A DNA stretch of 64,000 bases, taken from Nemopilema nomurai (taxonomy: Eukaryota > Cnidaria > Scyphozoa > Rhizostomeae > Rhizostomatidae). The stretch spans positions 62,001 through 126,000 of the forward strand of contig PEDN01001366.1 of the NCBI GenBank assembly GCA_003864495.1, given 5' to 3'. Below, in pieces: positions 24,086 to 38,700 of the stretch. Under the pieces are notes generated by a model, which was not told where the DNA came from, did no database searches, and saw nothing but the letters and a program-made list of their open reading frames with translations. A program made the position numbers and the translations under genes. Position 1 is the stretch's first letter; each line of letters starts with the position of its first letter.

Positions 24086-26766
24086 ACTGCTAGAAGCAGC
24101 GAAGACTGAAAGCTCTAGATCTTACAAACAAGATCGGACATGTTTTAATAAGCGTTCGGAAATTCATGTGGACGGTAGACACGTAAGAGGCTAAGTCAAA
24201 ATTTAGACATATCGACAACATTGATTGATTAGAGGCTCTCGCACTTACCGAACAAAGCTGCAGAAAATATATGAAGCAAAGTAATAATAAGCTGCTAATG
24301 TAACCCTTGTCGTGTAACTGTGTAATTTTATCTCTCTCTTCACAGAAAGGATTGATCAGGATAGAGTTATATCGGCGGTCACTTTGTATACCGGTTCCAG
24401 TGAGCCTCGTTATCATTCGAGGAGTAAACACCAAATATGGCGGAAAGCTTCGATAATTAATGAAGTTATTCAGTTGCTTTTATCATTATTACTTTCAGTA
24501 CCATTGACATCCTTCTTGATAAATTGCTGCAAAAATATTGAAAATTTTAGCAAAAGCATTGCTGGCATCCAGCCATGTATGGCATGACTCCCACATTTCC
24601 GTTGTAGAAGCCGACAAAAGTTGTTAGTGCCGTTACCTTTTACTATCAGCATCAGTGTTTTTAGAATTATTTTTGTTGTCAATGCCAGTATTATTTGCTC
24701 CTATAAATAAATAAATAATATAATACATTTCTTTCTTTATTTCTGTTCAAGCAGCATTTTTCAAAAGTACCTTGAAAAACTTTCTCTCGTCGTGATTTTA
24801 AGAATTTTCAATGGGGTACTCAAGTTTGTCCTGGTTTGTCACCTTGATACTTGGAGGGTTTATCGAGCCCTGTGCTTTAGCCGTCTTTTTTATCCGAAAT
24901 AATAAGAAAACCACTTTGCGTATATATCTTGGCACACTGCTCAAAAGTTCTTTTTCGTGTGAAATAATTAAGATTCTTAACGTTAATGATTCAACAGAGC
25001 CTGGCAAGATCAAGGTAAAAAGATGGAATCTAGCTGGGGTCATGGGTTTTGCAATCAAGGAGTTACAAAAACTGGGCATAAGAAGACACTGAGACATAAA
25101 TAGGTGTTCGTTGCTCTAATGCGAAGGAGCATTAACGAAAGAAATTGAGAAAAGGTTTCGAAAAAAGATTGTAAGAATCAAAGAGAGACAGGAATGGCGT
25201 GCCAAACAATCATATTCAATCTATTTTTGCTTATTAAATCCATGTCAACATCTGCTACAGGTTTGAAAGACATCATTTTGTTTTTCTAAGCATTTTCCCA
25301 AAACTGAGGCATGTGAATGTATTGTGGATGTTTTCTTCAAGTGACCCAAATAAAAAAAAATTGCTAAATTAAGCAGTAAGCTTATAAACCAAATTGAGAA
25401 AATAAAACCCAAAGAAGCAGCATGCGAAACAATTTGATGTTCGGTCAAGTGTAAAATATTCCTTTTATAATCCCTTTTAAATTATGTCTACTAAATTGAT
25501 ATTAATCCAATAGCTTAAACAACATGAAATAAATTTCTGTCGAAATCCAAGTATTGAAAATTTTTCAAAGAAATTTAACGAAATACGGCTAAACCAATGC
25601 GTATGTACAATTTGGAAGAAACTAGCAGTACAAAAATCATCCATGGAAAAATTAAGAAATTTCAGCACAATATACGACGCATTTGTGAGATATCAAAACT
25701 AACCCCGCCGAGCCAAAGTGGCGAAATGACAGTCGAAAAAACATTTACTTCAACATCAACTACTTTGAAATTGAAACAAAAATTCAGTAACGAGAGGCAC
25801 AATAAACCCTGGTTAAAGGGGTAACAGAAACGCTACAAACAGCTTTTCTGATTTTTTAGACCTTTTGGCAAGATGTATCAGATATAAGATTTTTTCTTAA
25901 CAGCAGATATTCTCTTGAGGGGGTTGTAAGTAAATAATTTTTGTTTCTTTTTAATTTTTTTGAGATTTTCAAGATGCATACAAACGTATTTACATAACTT
26001 CTATCAAACAAATCCAATTTGTCCTTTGTGCTCAACACCTTGCGAAAAACGTTTTCAAGCGAGTGATCCGAATAGCAGGATATACAGCTTGATAAACTTA
26101 GGCAAAAATCAATGCAACCTACCCTTAAAAAAAGCTTCATAAATAAGAAGCAAAACTATTTAATTAACCTAATAAATTAACAATCTGTATGTGGAAGCCA
26201 AAAACCTAAACTTTTGGCACAAGATTTGAAAACCTTTAAAATATAAAGCAGGCCTAAAATGTTTAGGCAATTACAGACTGGTTAGGAATATGAATTTGAA
26301 ATTTAACATGGGAAACCTTATTTAATCCTAAATTGTAGCAGCAACGATTTTTTTCGATCAGGATCTAAGAAGAGGTGGAATTTCTCGCGAAACCAAAACA
26401 GGACAGTCCATCAAGCAGCCCATGTGCCAAACCTGAGAAGAAGTAAGCGGACAAATTAACCATCTATTCAAATCAAAACATGATCAGACATTACTACCAG
26501 CCGAAAATGGTCATACAGCACTCACTGATGCTAAGGTTATGTTTACTATGACTAAAAGCTTTTATAACATAAAAGGCGGAACAGTTTTGAGGCGAAAAAG
26601 GTTCTACATTAGACAAATAAGATGCACTGGAGTAAGACGGAATCAAATGTACATTCAATATCCACCAGCAAATCTTTTTCAGACTAGCCTTGCAGCCAAT
26701 CTTCTGCGTTATGATCACCCTTAGCTTGGAATAGATTTTAAATAAGTGATCTTTCCGATTCTACAA
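24086..26766. other. No gene recognised
   Basis: Several open frames of 60-114 codons on both strands overlap one another (for example 24811-25092 plus and 24798-25097 minus) and match no family I know. A short (AAAT)n run lies near 24702. Confidence 0.5.
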
Positions 26767-29700
26767 CTATTCATAATTTTCAAAAACACTATAATCGATA
26801 AGAGCATTTGGGGCTTCCAAGCCAAAAAGTTCTTTAAATAAACCCATCTAAACATGAGTTTTGCAGAAAAACGATCTAGGCTGGACATCAAAAGACGACA
26901 CTGGCACAATCACAGCAGCAAAAGAAACACAAGTCTCTGACCTGGGGCTGCGCCATTCCATTAAGCAATTTTTTCGCGCCCTTTCCGTGTTTCTGCCCCA
27001 GTCTCCAATTGCCTTCGTACGTTGTCTTATCCTGCATTGTCTCAACTCCACGCCCATCTCGCTGTAGTGATAAAAGCAGGCATTGAGTCTCCGAGAGAAC
27101 GGGGGAGGATAAAATGAAAGCTGGCATTTCTCTGCATGGATCTGCAACATTTCTACTACCTGGAAACTTTGAAAAACCTCTAAGGCAACAAGTGCATTTA
27201 AAGGTAAATCTTGAAAGATAATATATACAATTTGTTATTAAGATGGGGAGCATATCAACTGAGAAGTTCAAGGTACCCTGTTGTTCTTGAAGTCTCCGTC
27301 ATAAAGAATGCCATGAACCATTTCGATTCCTTTGCCGTGTTTCTTGTCGTTCTCCCAATCCCCTGTTTACGAAATGAAACAAGGAGCCGCTATTAGGGTC
27401 CAGAAATAGATCGCAAACGTACTGACACACGAAATAAAAAAAAAGCTTACAGTAGAAAAGAAGCCCAATCAATTTGAAGGGAAAATAAAAAATCTAAGTG
27501 AAAAACAAGTATATCCAGCGGACTATTTGGGGAGTGATATTTGGGGATGGGGTTGTTCACTATAGTGGCACAACAAAGAAAATCTTTCTCAACGCGAGCT
27601 TGTTGATTGTTATTGTGTCTCACCCCCAAAAGCTCCACCCCGTGCTTCACCCAGGGGTAAAATTGCCAGTAGCTTAGCTGTATTTAAATTCATAATCATA
27701 CTGAAGTCTTTTACTCCTTATTGAATCTAAAGGGCGCTGGACTACAGCTCAAAGTAGTGCAAATGAATCAAAACATCCAGTGGGGAAAACAGGCATAGGA
27801 CTTGCATTATCAGGTTAGTCAAGCAGCGACAACTCTGATGCATCCTTAACACACATCAGGATCACGTAATTGAAGACAGAGCTTCGACTAAATTTGGAAT
27901 TAAAACTAGCTTGACATTTGTAAAAGGCAGCTCAGCTCAGTCCATTTCTTGTCTGGAACACAACGAGGGACAAACCAGTGCAGAAATATGCGGCACATGA
28001 AAACAAGAAAAAATCAACATAGCAAAAGAAATATAGATTCGATTTGGCTATACCTTGAAATTTATAGTTATTCGCTGGATCTGTCAAGATTCCAGTGCCA
28101 TGTTGCTGCAAAAGAGACACAATGACGTCATCAAGCAGATTTTATTTCCTGAATCATTACCAGGGAAAACAAGCCCTTCCATTTCCCGAGAAGAACAATC
28201 GTTTACTGAAATCACAGAAATTACTGAAAGTTCATTAAGAAACGAATCAAGACTGGGCTGTGCAGTATGCTTCAGTTAAAACTTGATTGCATATGCTTTC
28301 TTTAACATGGACTTATTGGGGATCATCAAAATCAGATGTAGCTAACGTGATCTTCCCTAGCCCTAAGTTTAAAGTGTGACGTCACAAAAACCTACTTTTA
28401 GAATTTCAATCATAAAATATTACCTGCTCTTCCAGTTCATTGGACCCAAATTAAAAATTCCTAAAACAGATTTTTATAACATCACCACATGAGAGCACTA
28501 TTGCAATACCTTTCCGTGTTTCCACTTGCCATTATATTTCCAGCCATTTGGTTTTTCGAGGGTCCCTGTCCCATCAAACATGTCACAATGCCATTCCCCT
28601 ACGATGTGAATCATCAATGTTTAATCAAGTGCAGTCAATAAACAAGGGCCTTCAATAACAAACCTTCTTATTTGACAATCATCCGATCACGAAGCTAACC
28701 AAAAGTAGATCGCTTAACTGCATTTCGAATGTTAAGTCTCTACCCTAACCTATTCTAGCAGTAGCCTCTTTTGGGCATTAACCATAACAGGCCTGAATGC
28801 ACTAAGGAAATCATTCTTATAAAACTATTTAGTAGAAAGGGCCTTTAAATTTTCTTGAAGGAATGATTTTTTGCAGGAGCTACGATAGCTGCTGCCCGCT
28901 TAAATCTAAGTGTAGTGTACCAAGCACATGAAATGATCGTTTATTATTGGAACAGAGCTAAAGCATACGGCAAATTCTCTTAGAATGTCTTGGACAACCG
29001 TTTAGCCTGCAGTGGAAACAGATGGCTGCCAATAAGTGTTACAATTAGAATTTCAACCGTAATGCTATTAAATATTGATGTCATTTGGCTTGATTTGGAA
29101 GAAATTCAGCATGGGCAGAGTAAGACAGCTCTTACAAATGCATTAAAATCTTCATTTTGTGGTTTAATCATTTAAGATTTGTCTGACCCACACATCATGT
29201 ATGCTTTAAAAAATCGCCTTTCTGAAGCCTATCTAATTGGCTTTCGAACAAGTTTCAGCAGACACATGGGTAGAAACCTTCGAAACTCATTAAAGGAAGA
29301 AGGAGTCGTCTCACCATTGTAGACAGATCCATCCTGGAACGTCTGGCTGCCTTGTCCTGATCTCTGGGGGTCAAAAAGACAATTGCAATGGATGTGCTAA
29401 GAATGGAAGAAATTCTAAGCACCAATACTAAGAACCTTAAAGATTAAATGCTACTAATCCAGGTAGAGGAGCAAAATAACTTCAACCAAGTGTATACTTA
29501 GCAAATTTCATAACTTTTACTTTAGTCATGGACTGATGAAAATAACAGGCATTGGCCTACACGACATTAGGCCTTAACCTGGATTTGCACTTTCATACTC
29601 AACGATTTCAGCTCTCACTTCATCGATCAATACATGATAATGTTTGTACATGTTAGATTATTCAATTTACAAAAGTTTTAGTAGTAAACAGACCAGGCCA

Positions 29701-32700
29701 TCTTATACTCAATAAGCCCATGATGGTCGATAAGCCGTCGCACTGACTCTGTAGATGCTTTCTGAAAGCAGAAATAGCTCACTGAACGCGCACCAAGAAG
29801 TCAAACAGCACACAGGGCACCAAAGTATTTCCCTACCTGCCCGGAACTCCAACTCCCGTCATATTTGGATCCATCCTTGAACTCCATGACACCGTGACCA
29901 TGTCTCTCGTCATTCTCCCACCGACCCGAGTAGCAGCCACCGTTGCTGTAGTTCATAACCCCTTCGCCGCATCTCTATGAAGGAGGTCGAGATGAAGTAC
30001 TTTTAGAAAGCGTTCTATTCTAGTGGGTGCATCTTTTATAACAGGTGACAAAGCAATGTAAAAGTAATGAACAGCTGCTATTCAATACTTTTAAAATAGA
30101 ACATCTATCATTCAACATGTGGAAGAAGACACTTCGCCCCTCCTACCCTTTCCTATCCTCCCTTTCCTTTCTCTCTCTCCTTCACTTCTCTCTTCCTCGT
30201 TCCACTCCTCTTCTCGGCCAAAACAAATGACTTCTTTACTTCGCTAGGCCCCACACAAGAATTACCTTCCACTATCTCATATACAATAACGAAGCAATAT
30301 ATAGATTAAATTACATTAAAGTAAATATACCTTGTCTTCGATGAAGGACCCCTCAAATTTGTCTCCGTTAGGAAATTTTAGGATCCCTGTGCCATCTTTC
30401 AGGTCATACAACCAGTGACCCTCATAGCATGCTCCATATTTAACCGTGTATGTTCCACAACCATCTCGCTTTAATAAAACCAAAAGCAAATGAAGGGAGG
30501 TAACTAGAACGCTACTCTTTTGCTGCTAAGACAGACAACCATAAAAATAACAAATCTCTTTCCGATTTGATTCGTGAAAGATTAAAGTGACTAATTACTT
30601 TTAAATTCACCTTACTTTGTAACTTACCTGTCCGTCTTTGAATTCGCCCCTGTAAACTGCACCGTCAGCATACGTAAGCACGCCATCGCCGTCAAATGCG
30701 TCATTTTTGAACGACCCCCTGAGACGGAATTGAGACAGACCTTCAGCGAAACGATCTGGATTTGCAAATATCTTGAATAAATCTGAAAGGTTTGGTAAGA
30801 CCAGGGGCAAATGAATAGTTATCATTTCAAAAGCAAATATGCTTGGATGAAAAAATAAACACAGCTCCAAATGCAGAAAAACAGCTAGAAAGGAAAAATC
30901 TATTAGGAAAAGGGGTAGAGGGCAGGAACAGGGAATAAGCATTAAATACTAATCTCTTTTGTATTTACATGAAATCAGACACCGGTAGATTATACATACT
31001 CGTATTCGCTTCCATCCACCATTTTTAGTTTGCCAACACCATATTTCTAGGAAATAACAAAAGTTTCTGATCTGGAAATCAGTTAGAAATTGAGAGCGGA
31101 ATTGAAAAATAATTCTAGGCATAATTTAGCCGCACAAACTGATGAGACGAGACTGTAGGAGGTTAACCCTAGCAGCAGCTGGGTTCCATCCAATTTCGTG
31201 GGGATACTTGGGCTACTCAAATGTTGCAAAGCAAAATATATCCTTTTGAAATAAAGCTTCATGTCTGACCACATTTTTAAACTTGCGGGTAATATGAGGA
31301 TCAAATACCATGTTTCGCCTCCATGCTCCACTATACTGAAATCTGTTTTTGCAGATCAAGGTTCCCTCTCCTTCAATGCGGTCGCTCTTAAAAGAACCTT
31401 CGAAAGTGTCCCCATTGCTGAATGTGATTTTCGTCTGCAAATCGTGCAAAATTATGTTACACGAAAAACGTACAACAGAACTGATCATTTGATGGTCCGT
31501 GTAAAGTGCAGTAATAGTATTGCATAATAGAGAAAATTAGCTTTGAGAATAGCGGAAAAAAGTGTCTTTGAGACACAAGCCAATTTAGGGCTTTTTATGC
31601 ATATCTCTAGTTGCTGGTATATTTCCTAGACACTGCATATACGAAAAATGCAATCACATAAAAATGTTAATTTTTGTATAAAATAAATAGTTGGCCATCT
31701 CTGGCGGTAGATACCAGTTGGTGAGAATCAGGGAGATAGGCATCTTTGAGATGGTGAGCTCTAGAGGTTTAGGTCAGCTCAAGACGCTTATATTTGTTTA
31801 TGTTTAACATAAGATGCTTAATATTTGAAATACATTCTTTGCAGTTGCAGCATGCTTATAGGAACACAGAACAAAAAGAAAACGGAATCAGTCAGAATGT
31901 ATAAGAGTGAAATACTTCTTACCTGACCATGTCGAATACCAATCTTCCATTCGCTCTCTACCTCATCTCCGTTTCTGTACGTGCATGTTCCGGGGCCATC
32001 TACACAATGAAAACAAATTGTGACGCAAGATGGACCTAACAAGCTGGATCCAAGTTCAGTTGATAATCAAAGGCTAGTTGTTCATTTAATGACGTCTTAA
32101 AGCCTATATCTTTCAAAGCTCAAATATAAAAACAAAGAAGGGCCTAGCAGTTCCTGTCTCCCAGCTGTACAAAGTTTACTTTCCAATAACAGTGCGAGAG
32201 ACTGCTTGATATAGCATCTATCAAAATAATCTGATCTTCGAACAAGACTTCCCAAGAATTGATGCTAAAAGTATGATCATCTTAATAAACCTTAAGAGGC
32301 TAGTTTTGAAGCAGGTTAAGCTCACGTTACATTGAGACTGGCAAACGGGCAAAGCATCTGCAACTTTGACTTGCTTAGCCTCCCTTTGACCGGGCAAAGC
32401 ATCTGCAACTTTGACTTGCTTAGCCTCCCTTTGACCGGGCAAGGCATCTGCTACCTTTGACTTGCTAAGCCTCCTTTTGACGGGGCAAAACAATCTACAA
32501 CCACACTTCTCAGCAGCATCAAGAACAAAAGATGAAGAATTTATATCTGGAAATACTTACGGAGTTTATCGTTTCTCCACTGTCCCTTGTAAACTTCTCC
32601 TGACCCATATTCTAATACCCCATACCCGTTTCTTTCATCGTCCATCCACGAACCCTGACAAGGAGAAAAAAAGAGTTAATAACAAATTCAAATAGAAGAA

Positions 32701-35700
32701 CAAATCGCGACAATTTAGGCCTGTGATGCATAGCACCGGTTTCATATCTACTGCTGGAAACAAGAAACCTCGCACCCCCGGCTTCTGAAACGAAAGCCAT
32801 AGCAAAATGCTTCGACCTGTCCAACAAAATTAGATCCAGCTTTGTGAAAGCTCTTGGAACAATTTCCCGTTAAAATGAAAACTTAAATGTATCAGCATAA
32901 AAGTTTGAGGAATTTTATGACATTAAGGGAAAGTAGGTCGTGGGACGTGGGGAAAGGGGGCAACCATGGTGATACATTGTCCGAGAGTCGACGTCGAAAA
33001 GTCAAAAAGAGCGTCGATCATTCCAAAATCGCGCGATATTTTGATCCATGTGTGTGAGCAGAAGATAGAACGCCAAGTCAACATTCATCCTGTTTTCAAG
33101 TCCCTTGAAAGCTTTAATTAAAGGTTGAACTTAATTTAAACCCTTTAAATATATTAATGTAGTTGGATAAATAAGTCTCTGTGGCTCATGTTCCAAATGA
33201 ATAAAACACCTGACATCATATAAATATTTTACAATGGATTTGTGTCATTTGACAGTTGTTTCCAAGTACGATTGAACACTACGAACCCGGTATGTCATCT
33301 GATTAGGCCACATCATCATTCCTTCACCTTCCCGCTGACAAATTAAACGGAAATTACGAAATTAGAACCACGCAGCACAAGTGGCTGAAAGAGAGCTAAC
33401 ACGAAAACGAGAATAAAAATGTAATAAACAATACAGACATCAAGGGAAAAATCAAAGTCAAAGAGGATTAAACTCAGTCAACTGAATAATTAATCATTTA
33501 TTTGAATTGTTGGAAAAAAGCCAAATCAATTTGAAAAAATTAAAAAAATTATTTGCAAAATCCTCTCCCCAATTAAACTAAAACGCTTCCAGCTACACGT
33601 GATATGCTCTTTTGGCAAACCAAATAAAACGTTAGATAAAGCAATTGATAAATGAAGTGGTACTGCAATATAGTTGCTTTTTCAATCTTTTGTTTAATCG
33701 CACCAATATTGAATGAAGAAAGAAAAGATAAGACAAAACTTTTGCGAATGCAGAGTTAAACATGCTGCAATATGCCAAGAGATACCTTTGATTCATGAAA
33801 TTCTCCGCTGTAAACGCATCCACTTTTGTAGGTGTGTGTGGCTTTCCTTCGAGCTAAAGGGAAAAGGACACGTTAGTAAAAAATACACATGTTCTGAACT
33901 GGAGATGAGACGAGACAGTTGCATGTAGTCAATGTAGTCATGTATTCCACCGCTCAACTGCATAGGCGATTGAAAATTTCAAAATTGAAAACTGCTTCAT
34001 AAATTATCATATCATTGGATTCTATAATGAATCAAATTGCATGAGGCAGAGAAACCAAGGTTTTCAAAGACCTGACTCTGAGTTTGGTCATAAGATTATC
34101 GTATTTGTAACAAACGGCCCAATGCAGTATTATCATTCACCACCGGAAACGATAGGTTCCAATGTGTTGGAAGTGCCGCTCTTTTCAAAGAGTAAATGTA
34201 TCACAGTTATCTCAGCTGAAGACGGCTGATTTAATCAGAAATTTTTCAAAACAGAAAGCATATATTTATACGGAAACTAACATAGATCAACGCCCTCTTG
34301 TGGGTCTTCCTCGGAAATATGAGCAACGATCGCATTTTTGATGTGCTGCAGCCACAACCTTTTGGCCGACCTGGTTCCAACGTATATTGTATATGGTCTG
34401 TCAGGCGTGTACAATCCAATTGCGTCCTCCTTGGCTAGAGACAATCATACGGAAAATACACATGAATACGTAACACCAAAGCATAAACCAAATTTTATCT
34501 AAAAACACCATCTACTTCACATTGGTATTAAAGCCACCACGGAAGGGAAGGACTAAAGAAGCTGGCGTCACAATCAAAGCTCAGCAGAATAAAATGAAAA
34601 TAACGCCTTGGTTGGATAGCTTAATGGTGAATTTCATATCGATTCAATAACTGGATGACTGGCAAGCCCAAGCTCATGAAATGAAAAGTAAGCTATGATA
34701 AGAGAAATGTTTTATACTTGTTTCTGGAGCCAGTCGCCACCCTAGTTGATAAAATCAAAAGTAAGCAGTGGTAAGAATACGAAGGTAATTTTGTTTACTT
34801 GTTTGAGGATCCAGTTGCTCCAAATCCTGGAACCAAACGAGGCTAAGGTCTAATACGAGGTCAACAACACTCTGCTTGCTGTCTCCCTTACTGGCAAAGA
34901 CCATGAGGTCGTTGAATAGCACACACTGAAAATCGAAACGCCATGATCAGTAAAGACAGGGGTATAGATAATTGTAACACAGGTCATGTAATTGTAAAAG
35001 AGCCTATTTACACCAAACGGCATATGTTTTTATGTTTTCGTGCTTCATATTCCACGAATCAATTTATTTTTTATGTAAGTTTAAAGTTTAAAGGTATATT
35101 GTTTGCGTTGTCAAAAAAATTATTCCTGAAACTCATCTCTAATTATTAGCGACTATCAACGAGACAAGAAGATAACGACGCACTAACAAAGAAGGTGACG
35201 GGGGGGTGCAAATATCTTTTATGCCATAATCTTGGACCATTGGTGTATGACGCACAAAGGCTGACATTAGATTTCAAGGATGCCGTGGTGCAGGAGGGCA
35301 AATACGTCACTAACAATTCGAAGTTCCCTTGTTGTAAAAGCAATGAAAAGACAGTTTTGCTATTAGCCGGCCTTGATATTAGCAAATTTCAAGGGACGGC
35401 ATCTGGTTGTATCCCTGTGGTTCCAAAAATGAACGCAGTACCTGGTAGGTGCGTTTGATGTTCATCAAGCAAACCGGGCCCTCGTGGACCAGCGTTCTCC
35501 CGGAAAAGTAGTATGCCTGGAAAAGAAAGCAAAATAAAACTCAAGAGTGCTGTCAAAGGTCACAAGTCACACGTCAAAAGTCACAAGACGGATAAATGCT
35601 GACGTAAAACTAGCAAGAATCCGTGGGCTTTTCATAATGACTGATGATTTGAAACAACTAAATGTTATGTTTGGAGCTTCATGTTTAAACGCTAGGTGAA

Positions 35701-38700
35701 ATTCAACAAACCTTCAGGCCAACAATCTGGTGTTCTAGTGCAGCCAAAGCTTTCTCGCTTTGAGACAACCTCAGCTGATTATTAATGTACGAAGCAATGT
35801 CCTCCTATAAAGTAAGCAGTTAACATCAATAAATGACCTGAACAAGATTTCGTTATCAATAAAAATGATAAAATTAATACTGACGCCATATTGAAAGGGA
35901 AGAGAAAGCAGCTATTTCCAAAAATGCTTTGACATTTCCTATCATAATTAAAAAACAAAATTTTCTACCATGTATTCATAACCTCGGGTATTTATGCAAG
36001 ATGTTTCATTGCATCAAGACGATTTATACATAATAAGTAGTAAATACGACAGAATATATTCATAAATAATACAGGATATCCAAATATCCACAGGAACAAA
36101 ATAATTAAAGTATGAGATCAGGTATCTAAAGATCTGGGCATATTTGCATTGATACTTTCGAAGCACGTTATGCAAGAATAACAGAAGGCAAAGATCGATT
36201 CATAGTTAACTAAACACACACCATTTTCTTAAGCCCTGTTGCCAGGTTATGATAGTCTGGATGCGAGGGTGGAGTCTTGCGTAAAAGATCCTGGAGGAGA
36301 GACAATGTGTAATAGATGATACAAGATCGTTTTTGCTCATTTACATACTTAAAGAAATTGGATATATCTAATGTAAATGCAACGAAGCTAGACGTATCTC
36401 ATCCCAAGAGCGTAGAAAATGAACAATTAATTGTAGCCATAAAGCTGAAAATAATTTTCTCACTTTTAGCAAAAGAACATATCGTGGAATTCGTTGCACA
36501 ACTGTTATCAAATATGATGGTAGTGTTAAGCCAATTTGACAGGCTGGATTGCTGTAACAAGCCTAAAAGGAGAACAGAAAGGATATCATTGCACTATATT
36601 GAACGACGATTCTTGTTGGTTAGGACAATGAATTATCATACATGGATAGGGCTAGCAAACAACAGCTCATGAAATGCAAATTACATCTGCGTTCAACTTG
36701 CGGGTTGGCTTTAAAGTTAAACGATCTTCTTGATAGAAGTGTTAATCTATTAGTATTGCTAGGAAAATAGCTGCAAACGCTTAATAAAATATCAAAATCA
36801 CTGTATAAAAAGTTGACCTTCATTAAACTATTAAAAAAGAAATGTTCTTGCTGTTACTAAAGGAAATTTTTTCAAATAGGGCATGGACTGGACTAAATTG
36901 TCTAAGTTCTTGTAAACATAAAGAGTAAGAATGTTGGGTACATTTTGACAACCATTAATGATACACAAAAATTTGCAAATTGCAGTTCAGTTTGATGTAT
37001 CTACCTGTAGAAATCCACAAAAATCTTTCTTCTTCTTCATCTTCTGTTTGACAAATGTTTCACTGCTATCATAGTTCTGACAATACTTTGCAAAAATTTT
37101 GAATTTGTCTGCCTATAACCAAAAAAACAATTGCTGTTCTTACTAGCAGCCTTGAAAGACCTGCATAAAGCGAAAATGCATTCATTGACAATCTTACTTT
37201 TCAAGCAAGCCACCCATAAGAATAACTGGAGTTATTAGCTAATTGCAAACTTGCATATCTTTCCTATCAATCCCAACAAGTTTGCATAAGCCATGCGAAA
37301 ATTGATTCAATAGTCAAAAAATTCAAATTAATAAGAGTTGAAAATTATAACACATGCCAATTCATAAATAAAAAACCTATACCAATATCAAATGCAAAAT
37401 CTAAGGCATTAACACTTGACATCAAAATACCAAGCAGATTATAAAGAAATGTTTGGCACATTGAAAGATAACTAGCATTTAAGTTTAATTTGTATGAGGC
37501 TGAAGTATATACCTGCATTTTCTTACGAAAGTAAAAACAATTTCTTCTTGACCAAAAATAGAGAAGTTATATGGAAAAAGATACACTTGCACTTAGAGCA
37601 AATATGTCACCAATCATCGCATCATCTGACCAATTGTTTATTCTCTGGAAAACATCATCTAATATTCCTTTGTTAAACTCTAATATTCTAGAAGAGAATA
37701 AAATTTACAGCTTACATAATAAAATGGCAATGCTCAAGTTTTAATCTCTGCCTTGACACAAAAGATGAAAAGAGAGCTTACTGAAATATTAAAGGGCTTA
37801 CTGTTCTGCATTTGAGAAAACTGTATCTACTTCATCTCTCTCTAAGTGACCAAAATCAACAGCCTTCCTCTTGAAAAGCTGAGAAAATTAACACAAAACA
37901 AAAGATTAAATTATTACCAAAAGTTCCCTTTACCAAATTAAAATACTAAAATGCAAATAATGAGTTAAATGAGGGTACAGAATATTTAGAAAATTAAAAA
38001 GAGCAGTCTTAAATGATTTTGAATAATTTTTTACCTTAACTAGCAGCTCTAGTCCTCGAACAAAACTCCTCTCTGTTGTATAGATCTCTTTTGCAATAAG
38101 AGAGCGCTTGTCTTGAGGGAAGTCTGGGATGATAGTTGGAAAGGCATCAGTGAATAACAGGAGCTTTTCCTCATTCTGAAATATCAAAGAGACACCATTT
38201 ATGGCTCAAGCAACACAAAGTTCATTAGAACTCACTCTCAAAAAATTAGCAAAACATTATTTGGTAGATGACAGCCAATAACAAGAATTTCTGCAGTTAA
38301 ACAATTAAACATTTCTGTAGTGAATACTATCATAAGATGGAAACGTTTTGCAACCAGCTAAGTATTACAAAGCATCCTTGGTTGTATTACTTTTTGGTCT
38401 GCAGAAAGAACATTTTCTTTAAAACTTCTCAATGAAATGAAAATATAAGCATACTATCTGTATACTAAACAAACCATTCACTTAACAACAGAAAGCCAGC
38501 TAAGAAAATATTACCGCTGGAAGTGTTTTTGTTCCTGATCCACTTAATGTCTTCTTCTTTGAGTCAAAGTCCAAAAATGGAATAATTCCTTTGAAAACAT
38601 TTTCATCTGACACAGATCTTTTCTTGGAATCAGGAGTGTGCAGGGAAGATATGTTGAAACTTGATGCAAACTTTTTACTAATGCTAGTTGGTGAGAAATC

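Noticed and set aside
36600..36900. LVQSMPYL-like match to the DH signature near 36880
   Set aside because: The true signature VVQRIPRY was found in a phase-matched exon at 36562-36464.
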